Positions 44,098 to 54,195 of a stretch of DNA of 64,000 bases are shown piece after piece; position 1 is the first letter of the stretch, and each line of letters starts with the position of its first letter. The stretch is taken from contig NZ_SLZF01000002.1 of NCBI RefSeq assembly GCF_004341515.1, forward strand, positions 1-64,000. Reading direction: 5' to 3'. The position numbers and the translations under genes are program-made. Origin of the DNA: Allobosea sp. BK604. Its GTDB lineage: Bacteria; Pseudomonadota; Alphaproteobacteria; Rhizobiales; Beijerinckiaceae. The notes beneath the pieces were generated by a model, which had not been told where the DNA came from, did no database searches, and saw only the letters and a program-made list of their open reading frames with translations.

Positions 44098-47000
44098 TCA
44101 AAAGCTGACCCTGAGCTGAGCGGTTCCGCCGATGCGGCGGCTGTTCTCGGATAGCTCCGCGTCGATCCGAGCGCCGAGGCTGACGCTTTGGCTGAGCCTG
44201 ATGTCGGCGCCCGCAGCGAGCAAGACCGCGTTGCGGTCGGGTCTGGCGCCGGCGGCGGTGAAGCTCGCGCCGGGAAGACCGTTGAGCGAGCCAGTCAGGT
44301 CGGCGTCGCGCTGGTAGTAATGGGCCCAGGCGGCGCGAACGAAGCCGGTAACGGGAGCGGCGCCCGCCAACAGAGTGGCGTCGATCCGCAGCCCAAGTTC
44401 GCTGCGACTGGTCATGTCGGAACGTCTTGCCAGCGTCAGCGTGCCGGGGGCTGAACCCGCCCCCTCGCGCTCGATCGCGGCGGGGCTGCTCGCGCGCACG
44501 GCCTGGAAGGCGGCCAGCGGCGCGAACGTGAGGGCACCCCAGCTTGCCAACGGCACGCCGGCCTCGATCCGGCCGCTCCAGCCTTGCGTCACATAGGAGG
44601 CGGTGATGCCGTTGCGGGCGAGCGCGGGGATCGCGCGGGTGGTGTTGGCATCCAGCCTGGCATAGCCCAGAGCCGCGGCGAGGTTGACGGTCCCGAGGGT
44701 GGTCCTGGCATATAACCCGGCCTGGAAGACGTCAGCCTCCGCCTTGCCGAGCGCACCCGACAGCGAGGCGCGCGACTGGCCGCTCGCGACAGCGAGACCC
44801 GCGACCGTGTTCGAGCCAAGTCTGACGTCGGCTCCAACTGCCAGAAAGCCATCGGAGAGGTTGCGATTCGCGGAGCCCACAGCCCTGTCGCCCTCGCTGC
44901 GCCCGGTCGAGCCGAAGGTCGCGCCCCAGAGCGAGAAGCGCGAGGGGTCGAGCACGGCTGGCCGCGTCGGCGCGTTGCCCCCTTTGCTGACCAGAGCCGA
45001 GAACAAGGCCTGGCCCGGCCCCGGCACGGCCTCGCCGGCGAGACGCCCGGCCGCTTCCGGATCGAGCATGACGCGCAGGAACTGGTCGGCGGCCGAGACC
45101 GCCATGGCCGGAACGGCGGTGTGGACCTCCCCCGAGAGCTGGTTGACCGCAGCCGGGATCGCCGCCGCCGGCAGGTTGTAGATCCCGAACAGCGAGGACG
45201 GGTCGGCACCGCCCGCCACCGCCCTGTCGATGCCGATAGCGACCGCATAGGCGTTGGCCAGCCGACCAATGCCAAGCCGCGTGCCGGGGCCTGGAGCCGG
45301 CGGCGTGACTGGCGGTTCGGACGGCGGCGCGACCGGCGGTTCGGCCGGAGGGTCGGTCGGCGTGACGGGCGGCTCGGGGTCGACGATCGGTGCCAGCGGC
45401 TTCGGCGACAAAGTCAGCTGCACATCGGTCGCGGTATAGGCGACGCTCGTGGTGACGCCATCGCCGAAGGCACCTGTCGTGTCGACCGGGCTAAAGCTGC
45501 CGGTCCGCCCGCCTGCCGCCGAGAGCAGGGTATAGGGCGCGGAAAACAGATAGGCGCCGCCGAGCGGCACGAGCCGCAGCGTGCCGGCGAGCGCAGCCGT
45601 GCCGGTGACGTTGATCCGGTCCGACACCGCGCCCTGCACCTCGGCAAGATAGAGCGAGCCCGCCCCCACCACGAGATTGCCATTCACCGTCAGCGTACCC
45701 GGCGAATTTCCGGGCGAGAGCGTGCCGTTCACGGTCATCGAGGGAAGCCGGCCGGAGCCGCCGATCGTGGCGCCGGCTGCCACGGTGACGCCGGACGACG
45801 AGAGGATAGAGCCGTTGACGACGAGCGTGCCGCCATTGACGGCGGTCGCGCCGGTATAGGTGCTAACGCCTGACAGGGTCTGCATGCCGGCGGCAAGCGT
45901 CAGCCCTCCACTGCCGGCAATCGTACCGGAAAATGTGGTGGATGCGGCGTTGGCGAGCGTCAGCCGCCCGGCGCCGAGCGCCACATTGCCCGCGCCGGCG
46001 AGCGAGGCGATGGCCTGATTGAAGCCGTTGGCGTCGAGGGCGGCTCCTACCGCGACCGTGACCGCGCTGGCGGCGCTGAACCGGTTGGCCGCATTCGCCC
46101 GAAGCGTGCCGGCATTGACCGCCGTCGCACCGAAATGGCTTGCCGCGCCCGCCAGCGTGGTGATGCCGGTGCCGTTCTGCTGTAGCGAGCCGGTGCCCGA
46201 GATGTCACCGGGCAGCGTCAGCGCGTCTGATCGGTTGATCGCAAGCACGCCGTTGTTGGTGACATCGCCGGCAATCGAGCCGGTGGTTCCACCATTGCCG
46301 ATCTGCAAGGTGCCAGCGTTGATCGTGGTGCCGCCCGTATACGTGTTGGTGCCGGTGAGAGCGAGCGTACCGGTGCCGTTCTGATGCAGCGTGCCGGTGC
46401 CCGAGATGTCGCCGGGCAGCGTCAGCGCGCCAGACCGGTTGATCGCAAGGACGCCGTTATTGGCGACATCGCCGACAATCGAGCCAGTGGTGCCACCGTT
46501 GCCGATCTGCAAAACGCCGGCGTTGATCGTGGTGCCGCCCGTATAAGTGTTGGTGCCGGTGAGGACGAGTGTGCCGATGCCGGTCTGATGCAGTGCGCCG
46601 GCGCCGGAAACGACATTGCCAAATATCACCGTGTCGGACCGGTTGATCGCAAGGACACCGTTGCTGGTGACATCGCCGACAATCCAGCCGGTGGTGCCGC
46701 CATTGCCGAGCTGCAGGGTGCCCGCGTTGATCGTCATGCCGCCATCAAAGGTGTTGGTGCCGGTGAGAATGAGCGTGCCGGCGCCCTGCTTGGTCAGGCC
46801 AATGCCGGCGCCGACGATGGTCGAGTCGATCGTCGCCGTGACACCGGCATCGGTCGTGATGAAGGTCTTGGCCGGATCGCTGAAGGGATCGCCGGTCAGG
46901 TTCAACGTTCCGCCGGTCAACGAATAGCCGTCAACCGTGAATTGCAGGCCCTGAATGTTCTGCGCGCCTGCGACGGTGACCGTTCCCGCCACGCCCCCGA

Positions 47001-48897
47001 AAATCCCGACGCCCCCACGCCACTGGTCGTTGATTTGCATGCCCGGCTGCGACGTCCAGTTGGTGTTGGAGGCGCTCCAGGAGCCGGTACCGCCGTCGAC
47101 GGCTCCGTTGCCGGTCGCATCGGCACCATCCCAGAATTGAACGATCTGACCGGCCCCGGCCAGCAGCACGTTGAGCTGGTTCGGAATCGTCGTGTAGATC
47201 GTATGGTTCAACGCCCCCGAATTGACGGTGCCGTACGAGCCGGAGATCGTTCCCACCACGTCGTAAAGGCGGTACCAGCCCGCCGTCGCCGCGACGAGGT
47301 TGAGCGTGCCGCCCATCGAAAGATTGCCGCCGACATTCACGAAATCATTGCTCGCGCCGCCGACGACACCGGGCTGCCCAAGCTCGAAAGTGTTGATCGA
47401 ACCGATGTTCTGGACCAGATCGCCGCTGATGGTCAGCGTGCCCGGGCTGAGGCCCGCGGACAGGACGCCGCCTGCATTGACCGCGACGTTGCCGCCGACC
47501 ATGCCCCCTCCGCCGAGGGTGCCGCCGTTGTTGACGTTGAAGGCGACCGCGCCGTTGCCGAGCGTGCCGCCCGCTCCTATCAGCAGCCTGCCGGAATTGA
47601 CATTGACCGTGCCGCTGAAGGCAGAGCTGTTTCCCGTCAGGGTCTCGGTGCCGCCCGCCAGCGTCAGCCCGCCGCTTCCGGTGATCGCCCCGCCAAATGT
47701 GCCCGACGCGTTCGACAGCGTCAGCGTCCTAGAGCCGAGCGTCACGCTTCCGGCCGCACCGGCCAGCGACCGGATGGCGGCGCCCGCCCCCCTCACGGCT
47801 GAAATGTCGAACACGCCCGCTGCCAGGTTCACGCCGCTCGAGGCCGCGATACTGCCCGCTCCGCTCAGCGCCAGCCTGCCGCCATTGACAGTCGTCGCGC
47901 CCGTGTAGCCATTACTCCCGGTCAAGGTCTCGGTCCCGGCCGTCAGCGCCAAGCCGCCGCTTCCATCGATGGCACCGGCAAATGTGCCGGCGCCGTTCGA
48001 CAGCGTCAGTGTTTTCGAACCAAGCGCCACGTTACCGGTCCCGGTCAGCGACCTGATGCTCGCGCCGGGATCGGACGACAGGGAAATGTCGAAGGATGCG
48101 CCAGTGGCGATCCCGACGCCACTGGAGGCCGCGATGCTGCCGCCATCAACCAGCGCCAGCAAGCCGCCATCGATCAAGGTCGCGCCAGTGTAGCCGTTGC
48201 TCCCGCTCAGGCCTTGGGTTCCGGCCATGAGCGTGAGCCCGCCGCTTCCCTTGATCGCGCCGCCAAATATGGAAAGCGAGGCGTCCGACAACGTCAAAGT
48301 GTTGGTGCCGAGCGTCACGGTGCCGCCGAGGCCATTGAGCACCTTGATCGTCGCGCCAAGGCCCGACGACCCAGAAATATCGAAATTCCCGCCCCCACTG
48401 ATGTTCACGCCGGCCGAAGCCGCGATGCTGCCGCCACCAACCAGCGCCAGCACGCCGCCATCGATCAAGGTCGCGCCCGTATAGCCGTTGCTCCCGCTCA
48501 AGCCTTGCGTTCCAGCCGCGAGCGTGAGCCCGCCGCTTCCGTTAATCGCGCCGCCAAATATGGCGAGTACGGCGTCCGATAACGTCAAAGTGTTGGCGCC
48601 GAGCGTCACGGTGCCGTCGAGGCCATTGATCAGCTTGATCGTCGCGCCAGGGCCTGACGACCCAGAAATGTCGAAATTCCCACCCGCACTGATGTTCACG
48701 CCAGCCGAAGCCGCGATGCTGCCGCCGCCAACCAGCGCCAGCGAACCACCGTCGATAACAGTCGCGCCCGTATAGTCGTTGCTCCCGCTCAGGCCCTGGG
48801 TCCCGGTCATGAGTGTCAGCCCACCGCTGCCATTGATGGCGCCGCCGAACGTGCCGGAGGCGTTCGACAATGTCAGCGTCTTGGTGCCGAGATTCAC
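44098..48897 (-). CDS. Giant autotransporter, C-terminal portion (repeats, linker, beta barrel)
   Basis: This 1,599-codon frame is the main part of one autotransporter gene, separated from its N terminus by a frameshift near 48950. It holds tandem repeats of about 98 residues (SGSNGYTGATLIDGG type, 47.7-48.9 kb) and repeats of about 67 residues (TNTYTGGTTINAG type, 46.2-46.8 kb). A Pro-rich linker (PEPPVTPTDPPAEPPVAPP) follows near 45.3 kb and then a beta barrel of about 290 residues ending in the outer-membrane signature RVSF. As read, it lacks a signal peptide and cannot be exported unless the frame is restored. Confidence 0.88.
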   Translation of the reverse strand: MNLGTKTLTLSNASGTFGGAINGSGGLTLMTGTQGLSGSNDYTGATVIDGGSLALVGGGSIAASAGVNISAGGNFDISGSSGPGATIKLINGLDGTVTLGANTLTLSDAVLAIFGGAINGSGGLTLAAGTQGLSGSNGYTGATLIDGGVLALVGGGSIAASAGVNISGGGNFDISGSSGLGATIKVLNGLGGTVTLGTNTLTLSDASLSIFGGAIKGSGGLTLMAGTQGLSGSNGYTGATLIDGGLLALVDGGSIAASSGVGIATGASFDISLSSDPGASIRSLTGTGNVALGSKTLTLSNGAGTFAGAIDGSGGLALTAGTETLTGSNGYTGATTVNGGRLALSGAGSIAASSGVNLAAGVFDISAVRGAGAAIRSLAGAAGSVTLGSRTLTLSNASGTFGGAITGSGGLTLAGGTETLTGNSSAFSGTVNVNSGRLLIGAGGTLGNGAVAFNVNNGGTLGGGGMVGGNVAVNAGGVLSAGLSPGTLTISGDLVQNIGSINTFELGQPGVVGGASNDFVNVGGNLSMGGTLNLVAATAGWYRLYDVVGTISGSYGTVNSGALNHTIYTTIPNQLNVLLAGAGQIVQFWDGADATGNGAVDGGTGSWSASNTNWTSQPGMQINDQWRGGVGIFGGVAGTVTVAGAQNIQGLQFTVDGYSLTGGTLNLTGDPFSDPAKTFITTDAGVTATIDSTIVGAGIGLTKQGAGTLILTGTNTFDGGMTINAGTLQLGNGGTTGWIVGDVTSNGVLAINRSDTVIFGNVVSGAGALHQTGIGTLVLTGTNTYTGGTTINAGVLQIGNGGTTGSIVGDVANNGVLAINRSGALTLPGDISGTGTLHQNGTGTLALTGTNTYTGGTTINAGTLQIGNGGTTGSIAGDVTNNGVLAINRSDALTLPGDISGTGSLQQNGTGITTLAGAASHFGATAVNAGTLRANAANRFSAASAVTVAVGAALDANGFNQAIASLAGAGNVALGAGRLTLANAASTTFSGTIAGSGGLTLAAGMQTLSGVSTYTGATAVNGGTLVVNGSILSSSGVTVAAGATIGGSGRLPSMTVNGTLSPGNSPGTLTVNGNLVVGAGSLYLAEVQGAVSDRINVTGTAALAGTLRLVPLGGAYLFSAPYTLLSAAGGRTGSFSPVDTTGAFGDGVTTSVAYTATDVQLTLSPKPLAPIVDPEPPVTPTDPPAEPPVAPPSEPPVTPPAPGPGTRLGIGRLANAYAVAIGIDRAVAGGADPSSLFGIYNLPAAAIPAAVNQLSGEVHTAVPAMAVSAADQFLRVMLDPEAAGRLAGEAVPGPGQALFSALVSKGGNAPTRPAVLDPSRFSLWGATFGSTGRSEGDRAVGSANRNLSDGFLAVGADVRLGSNTVAGLAVASGQSRASLSGALGKAEADVFQAGLYARTTLGTVNLAAALGYARLDANTTRAIPALARNGITASYVTQGWSGRIEAGVPLASWGALTFAPLAAFQAVRASSPAAIEREGAGSAPGTLTLARRSDMTSRSELGLRIDATLLAGAAPVTGFVRAAWAHYYQRDADLTGSLNGLPGASFTAAGARPDRNAVLLAAGADIRLSQSVSLGARIDAELSENSRRIGGTAQLRVSF

Positions 48898-48944
48898 GGT
48901 TCCACCGGTACCTGCCAGGGACCGGATCGTGGTGCCGGCGGCTA

Positions 48945-50576
48945 TCAGAGCTGAATGTCGAAGGTTGCGCCCGGTGACAGAGTCAAGCCACTCGAAGCCG
49001 CGATGTTGCCCACGCCGCCGAGTGCAAGGGTGCCTTCGTTGACCGAAGTCGAACCGGTGTAACTGTTGACCGAAAACAGCCTCAGTTGGCCGGACCCGAT
49101 TTTTGTGAGGGCACCGGGACCGTTGCCGTCAACGATGGCGCCCGATCCCCAATTGCCGATGATCCTGAAAGCGGGGGCCAGGGTGACAAAGTTTGCTTGA
49201 GTATCGATCGTGCCGTTGGTCGTATTGATCCTGAATAGATTGGATGTGACGATACTTTCATAGATCTGAAATGTCCCGCCATCGATCGTAACTGGTCCTA
49301 CGCCGAGGCCAGAGCCCACCGCCACCGTACCGCTAAAAATCCTGACGTCGCTGCCGCCCGTGGCCAGCGTCAGCGTGCCGGATCCGTTTTGGATGATCGT
49401 CGTTCCAAGTTGACCGAGTACGCTCAAGGATACGTCGTCGAACTGATTGAATGTAAGAGTTCCGCCGCTGAGAGATATGACGCCCTGCGCGGCGCCAGCC
49501 TGGAGAACAAGCGTATTAGCGCCGCCTGTGAATTGAATCGCACTGATTGTTCCGCTGATTGTTCCGCTGTTGGTGATGGACAGGTCGCTTCCAATAATGC
49601 CGTAGGCACCCGAAATCGTTCCGCTGTTGTTGATTGTCAGGCCGGAACCCGTAACACCAGCCCCGCTATTCGATCCCGTGCCGCCCGTAATGGTGCCGAG
49701 ATTCGTCAGTGCCGCTCCAGAGATCGTGAATTCCACCCCCACGCCGCCGTTACCGCTAAGACCGGCATCGGCAATCCCGCAGCTGACACAGGCATCGATA
49801 CTACCACCGCCTCCGCCAATACCGCCCGTGCCACCTGTGATCGTCGATAGGTTGGTGATGGATGTAGCCGCGGTCACCACCAGACCGGCGCCGCCCCCGC
49901 CGCCACCGCCGCCCCCGCCGCTCGCTTGATCGAAGCCGCTGGATGATCCACCAAGACCGCCACTGCCGCCGGTCGCGCCGGACAACTGTACCGAATTAAC
50001 GAGCGGCCCCGCCGTCGTTAGTCCGTTACCGCCGCCGCCACCGCCGCCACCTCCGCCGCCTGTCCCAGAGCCGCTCCCCGCTGTTCCCGGAGCACCCGCC
50101 TCGCCGGCCGCCCCCTCCGCACCGGCCGCGCCGCCTGCGCCGCCCGTGCCGCTTACGCCCGCTCCGCAACCAATGCCGCCTGCGCCGCCTGCCGCGCCCG
50201 CGCCGCCGCCTGAGCCGCCACCGCCGCCGCCGCCACCACCGCCAGTCCTCTCAAAAAAGCCGCATCCACTGGGGGCGCCGCCAGTGCTACCGTCTGTCCC
50301 GGATTGACCGACATCGCCACCCGGTCCCGCAGCCCCACCCCCGTTGCTAGGCGCATTGGCCAGAGCGGTACCGCCACTACCGCCACTGCCCGCGCTGGCC
50401 GGCATCGAACCAAGGGTCAGTCCGGCGATCGGGACGAGCGACAGGACGCCGACGAGCGCCGCAGCGGGAAACAGGCCGCTGCGGCGTTCCGAGACAGCCA
50501 CGCAGCGAAGATCGCCGCGTGAAACACTGCGGCGAGAGTTCGGGATACAGAACAAGTTAGACTCCCCGCAGCCCAA
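48945..50576 (-). CDS. Giant autotransporter, N-terminal portion (signal peptide and Gly-rich passenger)
   Basis: This 543-codon frame starts at a TTG (50576) or at a later GTG (VAVSERRSGLFPAAALVGVL), whose product has a clear signal peptide ending near ASA. A Gly-rich tract with runs of nine to eleven Gly follows at 49.8-50.3 kb, then beta-strand repeats. The frame ends SPGATFDIQL at 48945. Adding one base in the ATT just before would continue it as FDIS-AL-IAAGTTIRSLAG into the next frame, so both parts are one gene of about 2,150 codons. Confidence 0.85.
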   Translation of the reverse strand: MGCGESNLFCIPNSRRSVSRGDLRCVAVSERRSGLFPAAALVGVLSLVPIAGLTLGSMPASAGSGGSGGTALANAPSNGGGAAGPGGDVGQSGTDGSTGGAPSGCGFFERTGGGGGGGGGGSGGGAGAAGGAGGIGCGAGVSGTGGAGGAAGAEGAAGEAGAPGTAGSGSGTGGGGGGGGGGGNGLTTAGPLVNSVQLSGATGGSGGLGGSSSGFDQASGGGGGGGGGGAGLVVTAATSITNLSTITGGTGGIGGGGGSIDACVSCGIADAGLSGNGGVGVEFTISGAALTNLGTITGGTGSNSGAGVTGSGLTINNSGTISGAYGIIGSDLSITNSGTISGTISAIQFTGGANTLVLQAGAAQGVISLSGGTLTFNQFDDVSLSVLGQLGTTIIQNGSGTLTLATGGSDVRIFSGTVAVGSGLGVGPVTIDGGTFQIYESIVTSNLFRINTTNGTIDTQANFVTLAPAFRIIGNWGSGAIVDGNGPGALTKIGSGQLRLFSVNSYTGSTSVNEGTLALGGVGNIAASSGLTLSPGATFDIQL

Positions 50577-50739
50577 ATGGCGACGTTTGAAATTCCATGC
50601 GCCTTTGCGGCTCGGGTCACGCGCTAACCCGTTAGGCGGAGCTCCGCGGAATGCTGAGCCATTCGGCGTCGCTGCGCATCATCGGAACCGATGAGATTCG
50701 CTGGATCAATCGCGGCCAAGCCCGGTATGACACGCGCCG

Positions 50740-51951
50740 TCACAGGGCTTGCGGAGCCCGAACCGCCGGCGTCGAGCTCTGCAACAGGCGCAGCAGATCG
50801 GCCTGGCGCAGAGTGTTGGTTTTCGAGAACATGTGCTGCAAATGGCTGCGTATGGTGGGCTCGCTAATGCCGAGCATGTCGGCTGCATCCTTGGCGCCCA
50901 GCCCTTGCGCCAGCGCCATCAGCACGCGCAATTCGGCTCCGGTCAACTTGTGAAGCCTGGCGAAGGCCTCGCCGGGCATCATCGGGGCTTCGATCGGATC
51001 CTGCATGAAGATGGCGACGGAAGCCGCGAACGGGGCCACGATGTCGCGTCGCTGGCCGCGCTGCACCGGCAGCAGGGTTGCGATATAGCCGGCGCCACTT
51101 ACAGCTGGGATGGCGAGCGAACGCGGGTTTGTAGCCCCTTCATCGTCATGACTCGTCGCCTGGGCGATTGCCACGGACAAGGCGGCCCGTGCGGCGGAAT
51201 CGACGGGATCGAGGCGGTTGTTCAGGATACGAATCGACGTGCCTATTTTGGCCTGGCGCGCGGCCGTTTCGTTCATGTAGACGACCCGGCCACCGCGGTC
51301 CGTGAGGAAAACGCCCGCGGCGAGGACATCGAGCGTCTTCTCCAGCATCTCGGACCGCAGCGTCCGGATGTCGAGCGCATCCGAAATCGTCAGAGCGCGA
51401 CAGACATGCGGCGAAAGCAGCTTGAACAGGCCGATCTCGAACTGCTGATAATGCGGCGCCTTGTCTTTCCGCGATGCATGCATCGAGGCCATGCGGCCGC
51501 CGGTCCGCAACGCCGGAAACCAGATCATGTCCGTCAGCCCGAACGGCGCGAGCACTTCCTGGTAGAAGCGGCTTTCGAGCAAGGCGGGGCGGTCGGTGGA
51601 GAGAATGTTGACGTCGCCGACGCTGGCGACGATGTCCGCTGCCGCCATCGGACTTTGAGCATACTGGCTTCCCAGCGTCTCAAGGAATTGCGGCTGATAG
51701 CCGAACACAAACAGCTGATCGTTTCGCGCGTGCCGCAGATCGTGCACGCAGATGCCGCCCCCTGTGCTCTCGCAAAGATCGGCAATCTTCAGGCAGGTGT
51801 CAGGCCATAGTTGCGGATCGAGCGCGCAGTCATAGATCGCGCCGATCGTGTCAGATAATGCCTGGGCGGATACACCATCCAGACCGATCATCGGCCCAGA
51901 GGTTCCTGCCCACGCACGCCGGTTTTCACCACCTTCACGACCCAGGCTCAT
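50740..51951 (-). CDS. LuxR-family transcriptional regulator
   Basis: This 403-residue protein has a C-terminal LuxR helix-turn-helix (LTGAELRVLMALAQGLGAKD, ISEPTIRSHLQHMFSKTNTL). The N-terminal 300 residues form a sensor of unknown ligand, with a PAS-like part (GVFLTDRGGRVVYMNETAAR) near 215-235. ATG 51951 is used; ATG 51891 also fits. It lies 160 bp upstream of the autotransporter in the same direction and may regulate it. Confidence 0.88.
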   Translation of the reverse strand: MSLGREGGENRRAWAGTSGPMIGLDGVSAQALSDTIGAIYDCALDPQLWPDTCLKIADLCESTGGGICVHDLRHARNDQLFVFGYQPQFLETLGSQYAQSPMAAADIVASVGDVNILSTDRPALLESRFYQEVLAPFGLTDMIWFPALRTGGRMASMHASRKDKAPHYQQFEIGLFKLLSPHVCRALTISDALDIRTLRSEMLEKTLDVLAAGVFLTDRGGRVVYMNETAARQAKIGTSIRILNNRLDPVDSAARAALSVAIAQATSHDDEGATNPRSLAIPAVSGAGYIATLLPVQRGQRRDIVAPFAASVAIFMQDPIEAPMMPGEAFARLHKLTGAELRVLMALAQGLGAKDAADMLGISEPTIRSHLQHMFSKTNTLRQADLLRLLQSSTPAVRAPQAL

Positions 51952-52211
51952 CTGACCGTCGCCCCCCGCCAGTTCCGAGTCGAGGCCCGTCCGACGTAGG
52001 CCGCGGCCACCGCGGCCGCCTGATGAATGCAGTGGATTTCGCCGTCGCCGCGAGTCAACCCGACACCCTGCTCAACTTGCCACGTTATGGACGTCTCGGA
52101 TGCCAATTCTGAAGCACCTTGCGTCTTGGTCGCCGAATCTGTCCACGCACTGCGAAATCTGTCTATGTTGCGGGCGCGAACGGCTCACGCGGCCGGGATG
52201 GGGACATATCG

Positions 52212-53264
52212 ATGGCCGTGCCTGTGATCGAGCCTGCGCTGCTGGCGATGTTCGATGTTGTCCGGGCGAGGCATCCGGGAGATTTGGACGGCCGGCTGCG
52301 CGTAACCGAACGAGTCGCCAAATCGGACCGCGTCTACACTTACCAACTCCAGGACCGCGCACTTTGGCACGCGACGTTTGATAAGCCGATTTTTACGCTC
52401 GCGACCCGTGCAGCGGGCTCGATCCTGGCAAGTTTCGCCGACAGCAGCTTCGCAACCGATCTCTCCGTCGACGGCGACGAAGGCGACCTTTTTTGCTTCA
52501 CGACGATGCTCGTCGGCCACATGACATTGGTCCAAAACGGGAATTCGACGACGACAACAACAACAGCCGTCGACGGTCGCGGCCTCGCCTGGAGACCCGG
52601 CCCTGGCAGCCGGCTCCTGATCAGCGATGACAACGCGCGCACGAATGTCTTCTTCAAGGTAGCCGATGTCGAGGATGCGCTGGAGCACATGCTCGATGAG
52701 CGCCTCCGACAGCCACTCGAATTCGGGCCCAATCTTGATTGGGGCAGAGGGCTTGCTGCCAGTCTGAAGCACCAGCTAGATTTCGTCATGCAGGAGTTTC
52801 AGCGACCCGACGGAGTGGCCAGCAACCCCGTCGCATTGGCGTCTCTGACCGATCTGCTTGTCTCGTTGGTGCTCCGCGGCGCGCCACACAACTATGTCGA
52901 TCAGTTGGACAGGGGAACTTCCGGTGTGATCCCGGCCTATATTCGGCGCGCGGAGGACTTTATGCGCGCAAATGGCGCGGAGCCGATCCGCATGTCGCAC
53001 GTCGCCGCCGCAGCCGGATGCAGTGTGCGAACGTTGGGCCATGTGTTCAAACATTTCCGCGGCAATACGCCCCTTGGCGTGTTGCATTCCATCCGCCTTG
53101 AGCTAGCGCGTGACGATCTGACTTGTGGCGCATCCGGCGCCTCGGTTACCACGGTCGCGCGCCGCTACGGTTTCACCAATTCGGCGCGCTTCGCCACCGC
53201 CTATCGTCGCCGTTTCGGCGAGATGCCATCGGAAGCCGCGCGCTTATCGCGCTCCTCCCGTTAA
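52212..53264 (+). CDS. AraC-family transcriptional regulator
   Basis: The ATG at 52212 is chosen over an upstream in-frame ATG at 52119 because the upstream residues look non-conserved. The 350-residue protein has an AraC-binding-type sensor domain (YTYQLQDRALWHATFDKP, LFCFTTMLVGHMTL) and a C-terminal pair of helix-turn-helices (MSHVAAAAGCSVRTLGHVF, VARRYGFTNSARFATAYRRR) ending in the FGEMPSE box. It is divergent from the LuxR gene. Confidence 0.88.
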   Translation: MAVPVIEPALLAMFDVVRARHPGDLDGRLRVTERVAKSDRVYTYQLQDRALWHATFDKPIFTLATRAAGSILASFADSSFATDLSVDGDEGDLFCFTTMLVGHMTLVQNGNSTTTTTTAVDGRGLAWRPGPGSRLLISDDNARTNVFFKVADVEDALEHMLDERLRQPLEFGPNLDWGRGLAASLKHQLDFVMQEFQRPDGVASNPVALASLTDLLVSLVLRGAPHNYVDQLDRGTSGVIPAYIRRAEDFMRANGAEPIRMSHVAAAAGCSVRTLGHVFKHFRGNTPLGVLHSIRLELARDDLTCGASGASVTTVARRYGFTNSARFATAYRRRFGEMPSEAARLSRSSR

Positions 53265-53443
53265 GTGCTGCAAAGGCCACGTTTGGGGCGTAAGCGTGCT
53301 TGGCGCCAATGCGGCTTGCCTGCCTCTCTTCAGCGACGCTCAAAAAGCCTCTGACGGCGCCCGCTCTTGGTGAAGTTATTGAGCGTCTTCTGATGGCGCA
53401 GCATTTACCGTACGCAATTGAGCGCCGTTTGACAGGTGGTATT

Positions 53444-53698
53444 TCACCTTAGCGACATCAGAGCGCTCATTAGGCGAACATCGACCTCGAATTCCGGGCC
53501 TGAATGGATCAGCGACCTGTCTATGCCGGCGTCCCTGAGTTGCTCGTCGCTCAGCGCGCGCAGTATCTTCTTGGTTCGCGCCCGCCGAACATGTCGGTGG
53601 GCCATGCTGACATAGAAAGCCGCTTTGCTGGTCATTGGCTCGACCAGTTCGGACGTGAAGCCGTTCAATTGTGGCGCGTTGGAGAGCGTTTCCGACAT
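53444..53698 (-). CDS. DUF1127 (YjiS-like) small protein
   Basis: The ATG at 53698 gives 84 residues. The core RARTKKILRALSDEQLRDAG then IDRSLI is the DUF1127 signature. Small DUF1127 proteins bind RNA and influence phosphate and carbon metabolism in some alphaproteobacteria. The N-terminal 30 residues are variable. Confidence 0.7.
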   Translation of the reverse strand: MSETLSNAPQLNGFTSELVEPMTSKAAFYVSMAHRHVRRARTKKILRALSDEQLRDAGIDRSLIHSGPEFEVDVRLMSALMSLR

Positions 53699-54090
53699 CG
53701 ATGATCTCCCGAAGATTCTTGGCCCGAGAAGCAATGCTAGGTGAATTGCTGGCGCCACTGCATCATCGGAAGTAACGATACGGGCGCCAATTTCTTTTCA
53801 GAGACTTCGCGGCGTGCCGGTGGCTTACACCAGGCTGCATTCCAGCGGCAGCAAGCAGTATCTGGGCAGAACCGCAAAGATAGGCGAGCACAGCCTGCGC
53901 AGACTCAGGGGCCTGGACGTAAGCTCGGCGGTCAAGGTCGCGGCCCGCGGAAGATCAGCTTCAAAGGTCGACTTCTGTAAGGGCACCGCTTGTTGTGCAA
54001 TTGCGAACATTGCGGCGGCAAGCGCGCGCCCCGACGAAGTAAATCGCCTTTGGCATTTTCGCTGTCGAGCATCCTCGTTGGCGTGTCTTC
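53699..54090. other. Gene-free stretch
   Basis: The rightward ORF across it (53814-54443) runs through the intergenic repeat and against a real leftward gene, so it is not called. Nothing else seen. Confidence 0.4.
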
Positions 54091-54195
54091 TAGAGTATTT
54101 CCGCGTTTCTCCGAAACTTGAAAATTTTCTAACCCTTTGTTTTGACGAATTTTCTTCACGCGAACCGGTGTCCACTTCGCTCGAAAATGCTCTAG
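54091..54195 (-). repeat. Rhizobiales intergenic palindromic repeat
   Basis: On the minus strand the block starts CGCTAGAGCATTTTCGAGCG and continues through AAGTGGACACCGGTTCGCG and CGTCAAAACAAAGGGTTAG. I recognise this arrangement as a widespread intergenic repeat of Bradyrhizobium/Bosea/Methylobacterium-type genomes. It forms long imperfect hairpins. Its first bases supply the stop codon of the gene at 54192-54536. Confidence 0.75.

Noticed and set aside
46384..47802. 472-codon rightward ORF opposite the autotransporter
   Set aside because: Shadow of repeats; composition is Arg/Ala/Gly-rich without known motifs.
44098..48897. Regularly spaced repeats suggesting a CRISPR array or satellite
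   Set aside because: The periods are about 294 and 201 bp, inside an open frame, and encode autotransporter beta-strand repeats. No short repeat with unique spacers.
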